NCBI GenBank assembly: GCA_031082225.1
Contig: JAVHLG010000024.1
Location: 1-54,413, forward strand
Reading direction: 5' to 3'
Source: Desulfovibrionaceae bacterium
GTDB lineage: Bacteria > Desulfobacterota > Desulfovibrionia > Desulfovibrionales > Desulfovibrionaceae
Length of the DNA: 54,413 nucleotides
A program made the position numbers and the translations under genes. The notes below the pieces were generated by a model. The model ran no database searches and was not told the origin of the DNA. It worked only from the letters and a program-made list of their open reading frames with translations. This document shows positions 18,681 through 27,167 of this stretch, piece by piece. How positions within the stretch are numbered: the stretch's first letter is position 1; every line of letters starts with the position of its first letter.

Positions 18681-20693
18681 ATGGACATCATGGCCCGATC
18701 CATCGGGGTCAAGGTGCTCGTCCTCGTTTCGGCCCTGACCATTATCGCCTTCACCGGGCTTTTCCTGGCCAATTCCTACTGGCAGCACAACAGCACCGTG
18801 GACCAGATCCGGGCCGCGTCCGAGCGCACCTCGGACCTTTTGCGCATGGCCATCGAGGAACCCATGGCCCTGGGGAAAAACCAGGAGACCACGGCCCAGT
18901 TCGACAAGGTGGCCAAGCGCTACAGCGACATCCGCGTGTTCATGACCAATTTCAAAGGCAACATCACCTACGCCACGAATCAGGCCGACCTGCGCAAGGA
19001 TCTGGCCCAGGTCGTTCCCGACGCCCCGTTCAATGAAGCCGTGCAAAAAAGCCTGGCCTCTGCGGCGCACTCCGGCGCCATCATGACCGTGGGCGGCAAG
19101 AGCGCCTTCGTGGAGGTCGCCTCCGTGGCCAACGCCCCGGCCTGCCACCACTGCCACGGCTCCAGCAAGCCCATCCTGGGATCCATGGTGGTCATCAAAG
19201 ACATCGAACAGGAGATGGGCCGCCTCACCGACACCCAGTATAAAAGCGCGGGCATCTCCCTGTTCAGCCTCGTGGGCCTTCTGGCCTGCCTGCTCTTTTT
19301 CATCCGCCGGTCGGTCATAAACCGCATCCGGACCATCGCCGCCGCCTCCCACGAGATCAGCCAGGGGGCCCTGGACGTGTCCTTCAAGGTCCACGGCCAC
19401 GACGAACTCAGTAATCTGGCGGGCAACCTGGCCGAGATGGTGGGCAAGATCAAAGACCAGCTCGAGTACAATAAAAGCATCTTAAGCGGCATCATCATAC
19501 CGCTTTTCGTGGCCGACAAGGACGAGAACTTCGACTTCGTGAACATCCCCCTGCAAAACATCCTGGGCAAGGGGCACAAGGAACTCGTGGGCCGTTCCGT
19601 GGCCGACAGCCTGTCCGGCGAGCAGGGCGGCCGGGTCTGCGCCGAGGTCATCGCCACCGGAACCAGCAAAAGCGGCTTCACCCGGTTCACCCGGGCCGAC
19701 GGCATGGTCTATCCCCTGCACTACGAGATATCCCCCCTGCAAAACGCCTCGGGACAGACCGTGGGGGCCATCGGGGTGCTCATCGACCTGACCCAGGAGG
19801 AGCGCGACAAGGACCGCATCCGGGCCCAGCGCGAAAACCTGCTCAAGGTGGCCGAAGAGGTCACGGAAGTGGCCATGAACCTGTCCGAGGCCTCGGACGA
19901 ACTGTCGCAGCAGATGACGGAACTGACCCAGGGCGTGGACACCACCGCCGGCGAGACCGAGCGGGTGGCCACGGCCATGGAGGAGATGAACGCCACGGTG
20001 CTCGAGGTGGCCAAAAACGCCGGCCAGACCGCCGAGGCCTCGGATGTGGCCAGCCAGGCAGCCCGGGAGGGCGGGCGCGAGGTGCAAAACACCGTGACCG
20101 AGACCCGGCAGGTCTCCAACCGCACCGACAGCCTGGCCCAATCCCTGGGCGAACTCTCCACCCGGGCGGAAAACATCGGCCGGGTCATGGCTGTCATCGG
20201 CGACATTGCCGACCAGACCAACCTCCTGGCGCTCAATGCCGCCATTGAGGCCGCCAGGGCCGGAGAGGCCGGGCGGGGATTCGCGGTGGTCGCCGACGAG
20301 GTCCGCAAGCTGGCCGAAAAGACCATGCAGGCCACCACCGAGGTGGCCGAGGCCATCCGGGACATCCAGGGCAGCACCCGCACCGTGGTCTCGGGCATGG
20401 ACGAAACCAAGGCCAAGGTGGAACTGACGGCGCAGATGGCGGAAAAGTCCGGCGAGGTGCTGGAGCAGATCGTGGCCCAGTCCGACCGCATCGCGGACAT
20501 GGTGCGCAACATCGCGGCGGCCTCGGAGCAGCAGTCCTCCACCAGCGACGAGGTCAATCACAGCGTCAGCCACATCAATGAACTTTCGCAGGCTATTTCG
20601 CGACAAATTCAGGAAGCCAACCACCGCATCGCCGGGGTCCGGGACATGTCCCAGCGTCTGGCCTCGCTGGTGGCGCGGTTTCGGGAGCAATGA
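18681..20693 (+). CDS. DcrA-like haem-c methyl-accepting chemotaxis protein
   Basis: 670 residues from ATG 18681, chosen because GGAG ends six bases upstream (ATG 18675 touches it). A transmembrane helix near residues 10-32, a periplasmic domain with a CHHCH haem-c motif at about 155-159, and a second helix at about 190-210 lead into a HAMP region, a PAS domain (about 255-370) and the MCP signalling bundle, whose tip reads [19 protein letters not shown]. Desulfovibrio DcrA is a known c-haem chemoreceptor for oxygen/redox; the same layout is seen here. It is co-transcribed with a tetrahaem cytochrome. Confidence 0.92.
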   Translation: MDIMARSIGVKVLVLVSALTIIAFTGLFLANSYWQHNSTVDQIRAASERTSDLLRMAIEEPMALGKNQETTAQFDKVAKRYSDIRVFMTNFKGNITYATNQADLRKDLAQVVPDAPFNEAVQKSLASAAHSGAIMTVGGKSAFVEVASVANAPACHHCHGSSKPILGSMVVIKDIEQEMGRLTDTQYKSAGISLFSLVGLLACLLFFIRRSVINRIRTIAAASHEISQGALDVSFKVHGHDELSNLAGNLAEMVGKIKDQLEYNKSILSGIIIPLFVADKDENFDFVNIPLQNILGKGHKELVGRSVADSLSGEQGGRVCAEVIATGTSKSGFTRFTRADGMVYPLHYEISPLQNASGQTVGAIGVLIDLTQEERDKDRIRAQRENLLKVAEEVTEVAMNLSEASDELSQQMTELTQGVDTTAGETERVATAMEEMNATVLEVAKNAGQTAEASDVASQAAREGGREVQNTVTETRQVSNRTDSLAQSLGELSTRAENIGRVMAVIGDIADQTNLLALNAAIEAARAGEAGRGFAVVADEVRKLAEKTMQATTEVAEAIRDIQGSTRTVVSGMDETKAKVELTAQMAEKSGEVLEQIVAQSDRIADMVRNIAAASEQQSSTSDEVNHSVSHINELSQAISRQIQEANHRIAGVRDMSQRLASLVARFREQ

Positions 20694-20699
20694 TCCGGT

Positions 20700-20716
20700 C
20701 CGGGGCCGTGCCCCGG
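20700..20716 (+). terminator. Possible terminator hairpin after the chemoreceptor
   Basis: CCGGGGC and GCCCCGG form a seven-base stem with a three-base loop seven bases after the stop. There is no T run, so termination is uncertain. Confidence 0.3.
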
Positions 20717-20753
20717 GGCCGCGCCGCACCCGGGATGCCGGGCCGGGCGGGTC

Positions 20754-20785
20754 TTGACAAGAAGAGCCGAACTAAAGGATAGACT
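20754..20785 (+). promoter_or_regulatory. Candidate promoter for the rubredoxin leader
   Basis: A perfect TTGACA (20754-20759) is followed by GGATAGACT at 20777-20785, in which the best -10 match (GATAGA, 18-base spacer) is weak. It would start transcription near the beginning of the structured leader described next. Confidence 0.35.
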
Positions 20786-20983
20786 TCACATGGCGCGGCC
20801 GTGATTCCGGTCGCGCCATGAGGACGTTGATGAAACCGGTCCCAAACCGGCGATCTTTCGCCGGGACTCCGTCTGAAAGAGTCCGCCACGGCGATACGAA
20901 AAAACACCCTGTTTGCCGCTCAGGCAAGGGTCGCCCCCCCTGGGACGCGCCCGGCGCTGAGGGCCAAAATGAGGTCTTTTTTT
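20782..20983 (+). ncRNA. Candidate structured small RNA or leader upstream of rubredoxin
   Basis: About 200 bases without a gene but with strong ordered hairpins: CATGGCGCG/CGCGCCATG (20789-20820), CCGGCGA/TCGCCGG with a TCTT loop (20847-20864), GACTC/GAGTC (20865-20883) and ACCC..TTGCC/GGCAAGGGT (20906-20931). GACTTCA (20782-20788) can pair with TGAGGTC (20970-20976), closing the whole segment directly before a run of seven Ts. It reads either as an independent RNA ending at 20983 or as a regulated leader of the rubredoxin-ROO genes. I could not match it to a riboswitch class. Confidence 0.4.
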
Positions 20984-21023
20984 CATGATCGCGGCCGGGA
21001 ACCATTCCCCTGAAGGAGACCAC

Positions 21024-21182
21024 ATGGACAGGTACGTGTGCAACATCTGCGGCTACGTGTACGATCCCAAGGACGGCGATCCGGACAACGGCGTCAAGCC
21101 CGGGACTAAGTTCGAAGATGTTCCCGAGGACTGGGTCTGTCCGGTGTGCGGGGCGGCCAAGGATGAATTCACCAAGGAATAA
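21024..21182 (+). CDS. rub: Rubredoxin
   Basis: 52 residues, the standard length. The two iron-binding CxxC pairs are C6-C9 (CNICG) and C39-C42 (CPVCG), with the usual [10 protein letters not shown] loop between. It carries one electron and in Desulfovibrio gives it to ROO, encoded next. ATG 21024 follows AAGGAG six bases upstream. Unlike in D. vulgaris, no desulfoferrodoxin gene precedes it here. Confidence 0.97.
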   Translation: MDRYVCNICGYVYDPKDGDPDNGVKPGTKFEDVPEDWVCPVCGAAKDEFTKE

Positions 21183-21210
21183 CCCCTTCGCATCCATATC
21201 TCCCTCCACA

Positions 21211-21238
21211 CCGCCGACCCCTGGTCGGCGGTCTTTTT
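21211..21238 (+). terminator. Rho-independent terminator between rub and roo
   Basis: ACCGCCGACC pairs perfectly with GGTCGGCGGT around a CCT loop, followed by CTTTTTG. The 10-base stem and T run are textbook. It lies between the rubredoxin stop and the roo Shine-Dalgarno, so it should cut most transcripts after rub and leave fewer copies of roo. Confidence 0.8.
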
Positions 21239-21250
21239 GAGGATACCGAC

Positions 21251-22453
21251 ATGCAACCCGTTCAAATCGTCAAGGATGTCCACTGGGTCGGGACCGTGGA
21301 CTGGGACTGCCGCAATTTCCACGGCTATTCCATCTCCCCGCGCGGCACCACCTACAATGCCTATCTCGTCATGGACGAGAAGGTCACCCTGTTTGACACG
21401 GTCAAGTCCGAGTTTGCGGGCAAGCTTTTGTGCAACATCGCCCACCTGGTCAAACCCGGGGACATCGACTACATCGTGGTCAACCACGTGGAGATGGACC
21501 ATTCCGGCGCCCTGCCCGAGATCGTGGCCAAGGTCCGGCCGGAAAAGATCTTCTGCTCCCCCATGGGCGAACGGGCCCTCAAGCTGCACTTCGACGTGAC
21601 CGGCTGGCCCATCCAGGTGGTGAAGACGGGCGACACCGTAACGATAGGCAAACGCACCCTGTCGTTTCTGGAAACCCGCATGTTGCACTGGCCCGACAGC
21701 ATGGCCACCTACATCCCCGAGGACAAGATCCTCATCGCCAACGACGCCTTCGGCCAGAACATCGCCAGCAGCGAACGCTTCGCCGACGAACTGGACCGCT
21801 CCGAGTTGTATCGCCAGATGGTCCGCTACTACGCCAACATCGTGCTGCCGTTTTCGCCCATCACGCAAAAGATCATCGCGCAAATCGAATCCCTTGGCCT
21901 GGCCATCGATTACCTGCTGCCGGACCACGGGGTCATGTTCCGGGGGGCCGACGTGGCCTTCGCCATCGAATCCTACAAGGCCTTCGCGGCCCAGACACCC
22001 ACGAAAAAGGCCGTGGTGGTCTACGACACCATGTGGCATTCCACGGAAAAAATGGCCAACGCCATCGCCGACGGCCTCATGTCCGAGGGCCTGTCAGTCG
22101 CAATCATGAACCTGCACGTCTTCGACCACAGCGACGTCATGGAGGAGGTGCTGGAGGCCGGGGCCGTGGTGGTGGGATCGCCCACCCACAACAACGGCAT
22201 GATGCCCCGGGTGGCGGACATGCTGACGTATATGAAGGGCTTAAAACCCCAGAACAAGATCGGCGGGGCCTTCGGCTCCTACGGCTGGAGCGGCGAGGCG
22301 GTCAAGGCCGTGGCCGAGGCGCTTTCGGCCATGGGCATGGAGATGCCTGCCGAGCCCCTGCGCTCCCTGTATGTGCCCAGGCATGAGGAGCTGGCCAAGT
22401 ATGTGGAGATGGGACGGACCATCGGCCGGGCCGTGGCCGCCAAGGTGGGCTGA
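21251..22453 (+). CDS. roo: Rubredoxin:oxygen oxidoreductase (flavodiiron protein)
   Basis: 400 residues. The metallo-beta-lactamase-like domain carries the diiron ligands, including HVEMDH (H79, E81, D83, H84). The C-terminal flavodoxin domain from about residue 250 has the FMN loop VVYDTMWHSTEKMA and GSPTHNNGMM. The protein closely follows the D. gigas ROO layout. It takes electrons from rubredoxin and reduces O2 to water in the cytoplasm, and may also act on NO. A short GAGGAT site precedes ATG 21251. Confidence 0.96.
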   Translation: MQPVQIVKDVHWVGTVDWDCRNFHGYSISPRGTTYNAYLVMDEKVTLFDTVKSEFAGKLLCNIAHLVKPGDIDYIVVNHVEMDHSGALPEIVAKVRPEKIFCSPMGERALKLHFDVTGWPIQVVKTGDTVTIGKRTLSFLETRMLHWPDSMATYIPEDKILIANDAFGQNIASSERFADELDRSELYRQMVRYYANIVLPFSPITQKIIAQIESLGLAIDYLLPDHGVMFRGADVAFAIESYKAFAAQTPTKKAVVVYDTMWHSTEKMANAIADGLMSEGLSVAIMNLHVFDHSDVMEEVLEAGAVVVGSPTHNNGMMPRVADMLTYMKGLKPQNKIGGAFGSYGWSGEAVKAVAEALSAMGMEMPAEPLRSLYVPRHEELAKYVEMGRTIGRAVAAKVG

Positions 22454-22480
22454 GCGCCGCCCCGGTTTCCCGACCCTCGC

Positions 22481-22522
22481 AAAAAACGGCCCGGAACCGC
22501 ATGGTCCCGGGCCGATTGTTTT
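22481..22522. terminator. Bidirectional terminator between roo and hup
   Basis: CGGCCCGG...CCGGGCCG (22487-22514) forms a strong stem between two convergent genes. On the minus strand it is followed by six Ts; on the plus strand by ATTGTTTT. It serves both genes. Confidence 0.75.
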
Positions 22523-22542
22523 GGCGTTCAGGGGAAGGGGGC

Positions 22543-22818
22543 TTACTTCACCGCTTCCTTGAGGGCCTTGCCCACGGTAAACTTCACCGCCTTGGAAGCG
22601 GGAATCTTGATCTCCTTGCCGGTCTGGGGGTTGCGGCCGGTACGGGCGGCGCGCTCGGACACCTTGAAGGATCCGAACCCGGTCAGGGTCACGGTCTCAC
22701 CGGCGGCCAGGGCGTCCCGGACGGCCTCGACCACGGCGTCGAGGGCCTTTCCGGCGGCGTCCTTGGTTTTTAAACCCGCTTTGACCTGTACCTTTTCGAT
22801 CAAATCAGCTTTGGCCAT
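22543..22818 (-). CDS. hup: HU-family DNA-binding protein
   Basis: 91 residues, standard HU length. Starts MAKADLIEKVQVKAGL; the DNA-binding arm contains GFGSFKVSERAARTGRNPQTGKEI and the conserved C-terminal AVKFTVGKALKEAVK. It bends and packages DNA as a dimer. It follows the MucR-like gene by 31 bases on the same strand, with GGAG before the ATG. Confidence 0.95.
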   Translation of the reverse strand: MAKADLIEKVQVKAGLKTKDAAGKALDAVVEAVRDALAAGETVTLTGFGSFKVSERAARTGRNPQTGKEIKIPASKAVKFTVGKALKEAVK

Positions 22819-22849
22819 GTACCCTTCTCCTGCTTGCTTTCGGTTGATG

Positions 22850-23251
22850 TTATTTCGCGGCCTTCTGGGCTTTCTTCTCCCACAGGCGCATTTCCTTCAT
22901 TTTCTTTCGGCGGTCGCGTTGCAAGGCCTTGCAGACCAGGGGCGCGCCTTTCTTCAGGCCATGCTTCGCCTTGTATTCCTCCGGGGTCAACCCGTGGGAG
23001 CCAAGGTGCTTTTTGGTGATGACCTTGAAGGTCTTGCCGCACTCCAGACAGGTGACGGTCTTTTCCTTCACCGCCTTTTTGGGATCAAGCCCGAGAGCCG
23101 GGGCGCTTTCTCCTGCACCGCAGCCTTCGCTGATCTCCCGGATCCCGCCTGCAAGCCGTTTGACCATGGAGGTGATTTCCTCATCGGTCATGTTCCTTAC
23201 GGAAGCCTGCGCTTTCACAATCTCCAGGGCGCTTTTCAGATACTCTTCCAT
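22850..23251 (-). CDS. MucR/Ros-like zinc-finger transcriptional regulator
   Basis: 133 residues from ATG 23251, chosen because GGAGG lies six bases upstream; a TTG twelve bases earlier falls inside that site. A prokaryotic C2H2 zinc finger is seen at C68, C71, H82, H86 (TCLECGKTF...KKHLGSHGLTPEEYKAKHGL), the MucR/Ros hallmark, followed by a Lys/Arg-rich tail. The N-terminal region (about 1-40) may give oligomerisation. MucR proteins silence AT-rich targets like nucleoid proteins. It is co-oriented with hup and probably shares its transcript. Confidence 0.88.
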   Translation of the reverse strand: MEEYLKSALEIVKAQASVRNMTDEEITSMVKRLAGGIREISEGCGAGESAPALGLDPKKAVKEKTVTCLECGKTFKVITKKHLGSHGLTPEEYKAKHGLKKGAPLVCKALQRDRRKKMKEMRLWEKKAQKAAK

Positions 23252-23451
23252 TGATTCCTCCAAAGTCGATGATTCCTAAACTCGTTCCGGCGCGGCAAAC
23301 ATGCTGTCAAATGGAGCGATTGTCAATTGTTGCGACCCGAAATACACGCCGAAGCCGGAGCCCAAGACGTCTTGATGCCTGTTGCGGCGCACTCGAAGCC
23401 GTGTGCTTCATCGGCCACGCTGTGCATCTTTACATATCCGCATAAAATACG

Positions 23452-23490
23452 CAAAAACAAAACGGGCCCCTCCCGAAGGAAAGGCCCGGC
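23452..23490 (-). terminator. Rho-independent terminator of the hsp20 unit
   Basis: On the minus strand, CGGGCC-TTTCC, a TTCG loop and GGAGG-GGCCCG form a stem followed by TTTTGTTTTTG. It lies 25 bases after the downstream hsp20 gene. Confidence 0.8.
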
Positions 23491-23514
23491 TCTTCATGAC
23501 CTGTTTCCAGGTCT

Positions 23515-23880
23515 CTATCCGGCCTGGATTTCAATCTTTCTCGGCTGCGCCTTGGCGGCCTTGGGCAAAACGATCTCCACCACCCCGTTTTTCAGGGTGG
23601 CCTTGATCCGTTCCTTGTCCACAATATGCGACAGGGTGAAGCTGCGGAAGTATTCACCCGATCCGAACTCCACATGTCCGATCTTGCGTTTCTCAGGGGC
23701 GTCGTATTCCGCCTTGCCCGAAATCTTGATCTCGTCCTCGTTCAAATCGATGATCAGATGTTCCTTGTCCACTCCGGGCATGTCCAGAAGCAGCAGGAAG
23801 CCCTCCTCATTCTCGATGATGTCCGTGGCCGGTTTCACCCGGGGCAGTCCCTTTTCAGCCTTGACGACGTTTTCGTTCAT
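23515..23880 (-). CDS. Hsp20/alpha-crystallin small heat-shock protein (first)
   Basis: 121 residues. The alpha-crystallin domain spans about residues 15-110: LLLLDMPGVDKEHLIIDL, then IKISGKAEYD and the C-terminal VKNGVVEIVLPK-type strand (LKNGVVEIVLPKAAK), and a short tail ending RKIEIQAG. It holds unfolded proteins without ATP. GGGAGG lies eight bases before the ATG. It is downstream of a second hsp20 gene in the same direction. Confidence 0.92.
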   Translation of the reverse strand: MNENVVKAEKGLPRVKPATDIIENEEGFLLLLDMPGVDKEHLIIDLNEDEIKISGKAEYDAPEKRKIGHVEFGSGEYFRSFTLSHIVDKERIKATLKNGVVEIVLPKAAKAQPRKIEIQAG

Positions 23881-24095
23881 GTCCGGTTCCTCCCTGGCGC
23901 GACGTAGGCGCCTCGTTCAAGGGGTGATGCGTCCCGCCCCTTGCGCGCTGCATGTTTTTTCCCTGGCGTCGGGCGTCCTGGACAAATCATGCTCCGGCGG
24001 GTTCGACAAACCCTCGCGCCGCATCATGCCCGGCACGCCGGTCCCTCCAGCCGCCGCCCGTCGCCCACAGTCGTCCCTCCAGCCAAAAACCTGCG

Positions 24096-24509
24096 CTACG
24101 TGGCGTCGATGCTGATCTTTTTCGGCTTGCATTCCTCGGACTTGGGAATAACCACCTCCAGGATGCCGTCCTTCATCCTGGCCGTGACCTTGTCCCGGCT
24201 GATGGCCGCCTGGATGTTCACCACCCGCTGGAAAAAGCCCGTGGGCCGCTCCTGGCGGTAGAATTTCCCCTTGGCGCCCTTGCGTTCGCCCTTGATGACC
24301 AGGCTGGAATCGGTCAGGGTCAGATCCAGGTCGCCGATGTCCATGCCCGGAATCTCGCACTGGACGTAGATGCTCTCGTCATCCTCGCTGATGTTGAGCG
24401 GGGGATAGGCCAAGCTCCGCTGGCTGATGGAAAGCGGCGTCCAAAGCGATTCGAGCAGCCTGTCGAAGGGATTCGACGTGCCGTAAAAGGGACTCAAATC
24501 GATAACCAT
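24096..24509 (-). CDS. Hsp20/alpha-crystallin small heat-shock protein (second)
   Basis: 137 residues from ATG 24509 (GGAGG eight bases upstream; the GTG at 24518 lies in the binding site). The N-terminal region MVIDLSPFYGTSNPFDRLLES is longer than in its neighbour. The alpha-crystallin domain (CEIPGMDIGDLDLTL, then FQRVVNIQAAISRDKV and LEVVIPKSEE) ends with a short KKISIDAT tail. The two proteins differ enough to form mixed oligomers of distinct roles. Confidence 0.92.
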   Translation of the reverse strand: MVIDLSPFYGTSNPFDRLLESLWTPLSISQRSLAYPPLNISEDDESIYVQCEIPGMDIGDLDLTLTDSSLVIKGERKGAKGKFYRQERPTGFFQRVVNIQAAISRDKVTARMKDGILEVVIPKSEECKPKKISIDAT

Positions 24510-24542
24510 GGCATGCACCTCCCAGTGTTTTTTCCGAAAAAA

Positions 24543-24570
24543 AGGATAATCCGGCCTGAGCCGTTGTCAA
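24543..24570 (-). promoter_or_regulatory. Sigma70-type promoter of the hsp20 genes
   Basis: On the minus strand TTGACA (24570-24565), a 16-base spacer and TATCCT (24548-24543) lie 34 bases before the upstream hsp20 start. No sigma32-type sequence or CIRCE-like inverted repeat was seen. Confidence 0.6.
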
Positions 24571-24684
24571 CGCCGCCAGGGCCGCTTTCCCGGGAAATGC
24601 CCGGCTGCCGGGGTGCAGCGGCCCTTGACATCATGGTCCGGCGACTTACCTGATATCCGCAAAAAAACTCCCCGGAGGATCACC

Positions 24685-24897
24685 GTGCCCCTGTACGAAT
24701 ACGCCTGCCCCGCCTGCGACGCCCATTTCGAGGAACTGGTTTCCGTGCATAGCGACGCTTCCCCGAAGTGTCCCCGCTGCGGCCACGAGGCCTGCACCCG
24801 CGTCCTGTCCGCCACCTCGGCCGTGCGCCCGGGACAGGCCACACTGCCCCGCTTCGAAACCCATTCCTCGGGATGCGGCGGCGGCGGATTCTCCTGA
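24685..24897 (+). CDS. FmdB-family zinc-ribbon protein
   Basis: 70 residues from GTG 24685, with GGAGG six bases upstream. Starts MPLYEYACPACDAHFEELVS, then CPRCG: two CxxC pairs forming a small zinc ribbon, the FmdB pattern. The tail is Gly-rich (GCGGGGFS). The family is possibly regulatory, but its function is not established. It stands 91 bases before htpG and may be co-transcribed with it. Confidence 0.85.
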   Translation: MPLYEYACPACDAHFEELVSVHSDASPKCPRCGHEACTRVLSATSAVRPGQATLPRFETHSSGCGGGGFS

Positions 24898-24988
24898 GCC
24901 GGATAAGCCCGCGCGCCCTGGCGGCGCGCTTCAGATCCACCCGCCTCCCAGGCGGGCACACCACCTTTTTCCTACAAAGGAGCGCATC

Positions 24989-26902
24989 ATGCCGGACAAA
25001 AATCCGGGTTCCACCCATGAGTTCAAGGCCGAGATACGCCAACTGCTGGAGATCATCACCCATTCCATCTACACCAATCGCGAAATCTTTTTGCGCGAAC
25101 TCGTCTCCAACGCCTCCGACGCCCTGGACAAGCTGCGCTTCGAGACCGGGCGCGGCACGGCCGTGGCCGATCCCGAACTGCCGCTGGAAATCCGCATCAC
25201 CGCCGACAAGGAGGCGGGCGTCCTGACCATCGCCGACACGGGCCTGGGCATGACCCGGGACGAACTCATCGAGAATATCGGCACCATCGCCCGCTCCGGG
25301 TCCGCCGAGTTCCTCAAAAAGCTGGCCGACAACAAGGATGCCGCCTCGGGCATCATCGGCCGCTTCGGCGTGGGATTTTATTCCGTGTTCATGGTGGCCA
25401 AAAACGTGGTCCTGACCACGAAATCCCTGCTTCCCGACGCGCCCGCCGTGCGTTGGGAGTCCGACGGCTCCGGCTCCTATGCCCTCGCGGACGCCCCTGG
25501 CGAGGCCGTGCGGGGCACGCGCATCGAGATCCATTTGAAGGACGATGCCAAGGAATTCGCCGACCCCGAACGCATCAAGACCGTCCTGCGCAAGCATTCC
25601 AACTTCATTTCCTTCCCCATTGTCGTGGGCGAGGAGAAGGTCAACACCGTCCCGGCCCTGTGGCGCGAGTCCAAGTTCTCGGTCACGCCCGAGCAGTACA
25701 AGGAGTTTTACGAGTTTTTGACCTTCGACACCGAGGATCCTCTTCTGACCATCCACGTCTCCGTGGACGCCCCGGTGCAGTTCAGCGCCCTGCTTTTCAT
25801 CCCCAAAACCCCCATGGACCTCTTCGGCATGCGCCCCGAGGCCCGGGGGCTGGATCTCTACGTGCGCCGGGTGCTCATCCAGCACGAGACCAAGGATCTT
25901 CTGCCCGAATTTCTGGGATTTGTGCGCGGCGTGGTGGACACCGAGGATCTGCCCCTGAACATCTCCCGGGAGACCCTCCAGGAGAACCGGGTGCTGCGCA
26001 AGATCGCCTCCACCATCACCAAGCAGGTTCTCGACCGGCTGGGACAGATGGCCAAGGACGATGCCGAAAAATACGCCGACTTCTGGCGCGAGCACGGCCG
26101 GGTCATGAAGCTCGGCTACGGCGACTACCTGCACCGCGAGGCCTTTGCGGAACTTCTGCGCTTCGAGTCCTCGGCGCTTCCCCCGGAACCCGGCAAGCCC
26201 GCGCCCCTCACCCCGCTGGCCGACTACGTCACCCGGGCCAAGACCGGCCAGAAACACATCTACTTCCTCTCGGGCCCCTCCCGGGCCGCCCTGGACCTAA
26301 GCCCCACCCTGGAAATCTTCCGGGACAAGGGCCTGGAGGCGCTCTATCTGCTGGAGCCCATCGACGAATTCGTCATGGAATCCGTGCGCACCTACAAGGA
26401 ATTGACCCTGACCTCGGCCGACCGGGCCGCGCCCGGCGATCTGGCCGCCTTCGAGAGCGTGGCCGCAGCCGACGCCCCGCCCCCCCTGTCTGCGGACCAG
26501 CAGGCCGCCCTGCCTGGCCTCACGGCCGCCGTCAAGACCGTCCTGGGCGACCGGGTGGCGGATGTGCGCCTGTCCGAGCGCCTGCGCAAAAGCCCCTCCT
26601 GCCTGGTCGGCCCCGACGGCGACCCCTCGGCCGGGATGCAAAAGATCATGCGCATGCTGGCCAAGGACGAAACCCCGCCCAAAAAGATCCTGGAGCTCAA
26701 TCCCGACCATCCGCTTTTGCGCAACCTGCTGCGCATCCACCAGGTGCGCCCCGACGACCCGTTTCTGGCCACGGCCGCCAACCAGCTCCTGGACGCGGCC
26801 CTGCTCCTGGACGGCTACCTGGCCGACCCGCACCAGATGGTGGACCGGGTCACCTCCATCCTGACCGACGCCAGCGGCTGGTACGCCGACCTGAAGAAAT
26901 AA
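24989..26902 (+). CDS. htpG: Chaperone HtpG (Hsp90)
   Basis: 637 residues, the normal bacterial Hsp90 length. The GHKL ATPase domain has [17 protein letters not shown] (first helix with the catalytic Glu), [12 protein letters not shown], and [13 protein letters not shown]. The middle domain (about 230-500) has [18 protein letters not shown] and the catalytic-loop Arg region [11 protein letters not shown]. The C-terminal dimerisation domain follows to residue 637. AAAGGAG precedes ATG 24989. It lies near the hsp20 pair, forming a small chaperone cluster. Confidence 0.96.
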
Positions 26903-26982
26903 GCCGCCGCGCCGTCCGGCCCGGCCCGGCAGCATCGGCGCGACCCGGGACACAGGCGGCGTCCCGGCCCTTCGAAAAGCAA

Positions 26983-27016
26983 CGGCCCCCTCTCCAGCGG
27001 ATGGAGGGGGGGGCCG
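26983..27016. terminator. Bidirectional terminator between htpG and gap
   Basis: GGCCCCCTCTCC...GGAGGGGGGGCC makes a stem of about twelve pairs with a short loop. On the minus strand it is followed by GTTGCTTTTC, on the plus strand by GTGTTGTC. It is placed between convergent htpG and gap. Confidence 0.6.
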
Positions 27017-27167
27017 TGTTGTCGTCAGACAATCGCGCGGTGCGGCTCGTGGTCGGGATGCTTCCGTGCGACGCGTCTTCAAAAAGACGTCCGCAGCATT
27101 TCCAGAAAGCGCTCCTCTCAGAGAAGTGTCCCCGCCATCCGCATGCTCGGATGACGCGGCCGCCGCA

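Noticed and set aside
20754-21023. Known riboswitch (c-di-GMP, FMN, TPP, cobalamin, fluoride) upstream of rub
   Set aside because: None of their consensus stretches could be found; only general hairpins are clear.
24543-24700. CIRCE or sigma32 control of the heat-shock genes
   Set aside because: No inverted repeat TTAGCACTC-N9-GAGTGCTAA and no sigma32 boxes were seen; the sigma70-type match is better.
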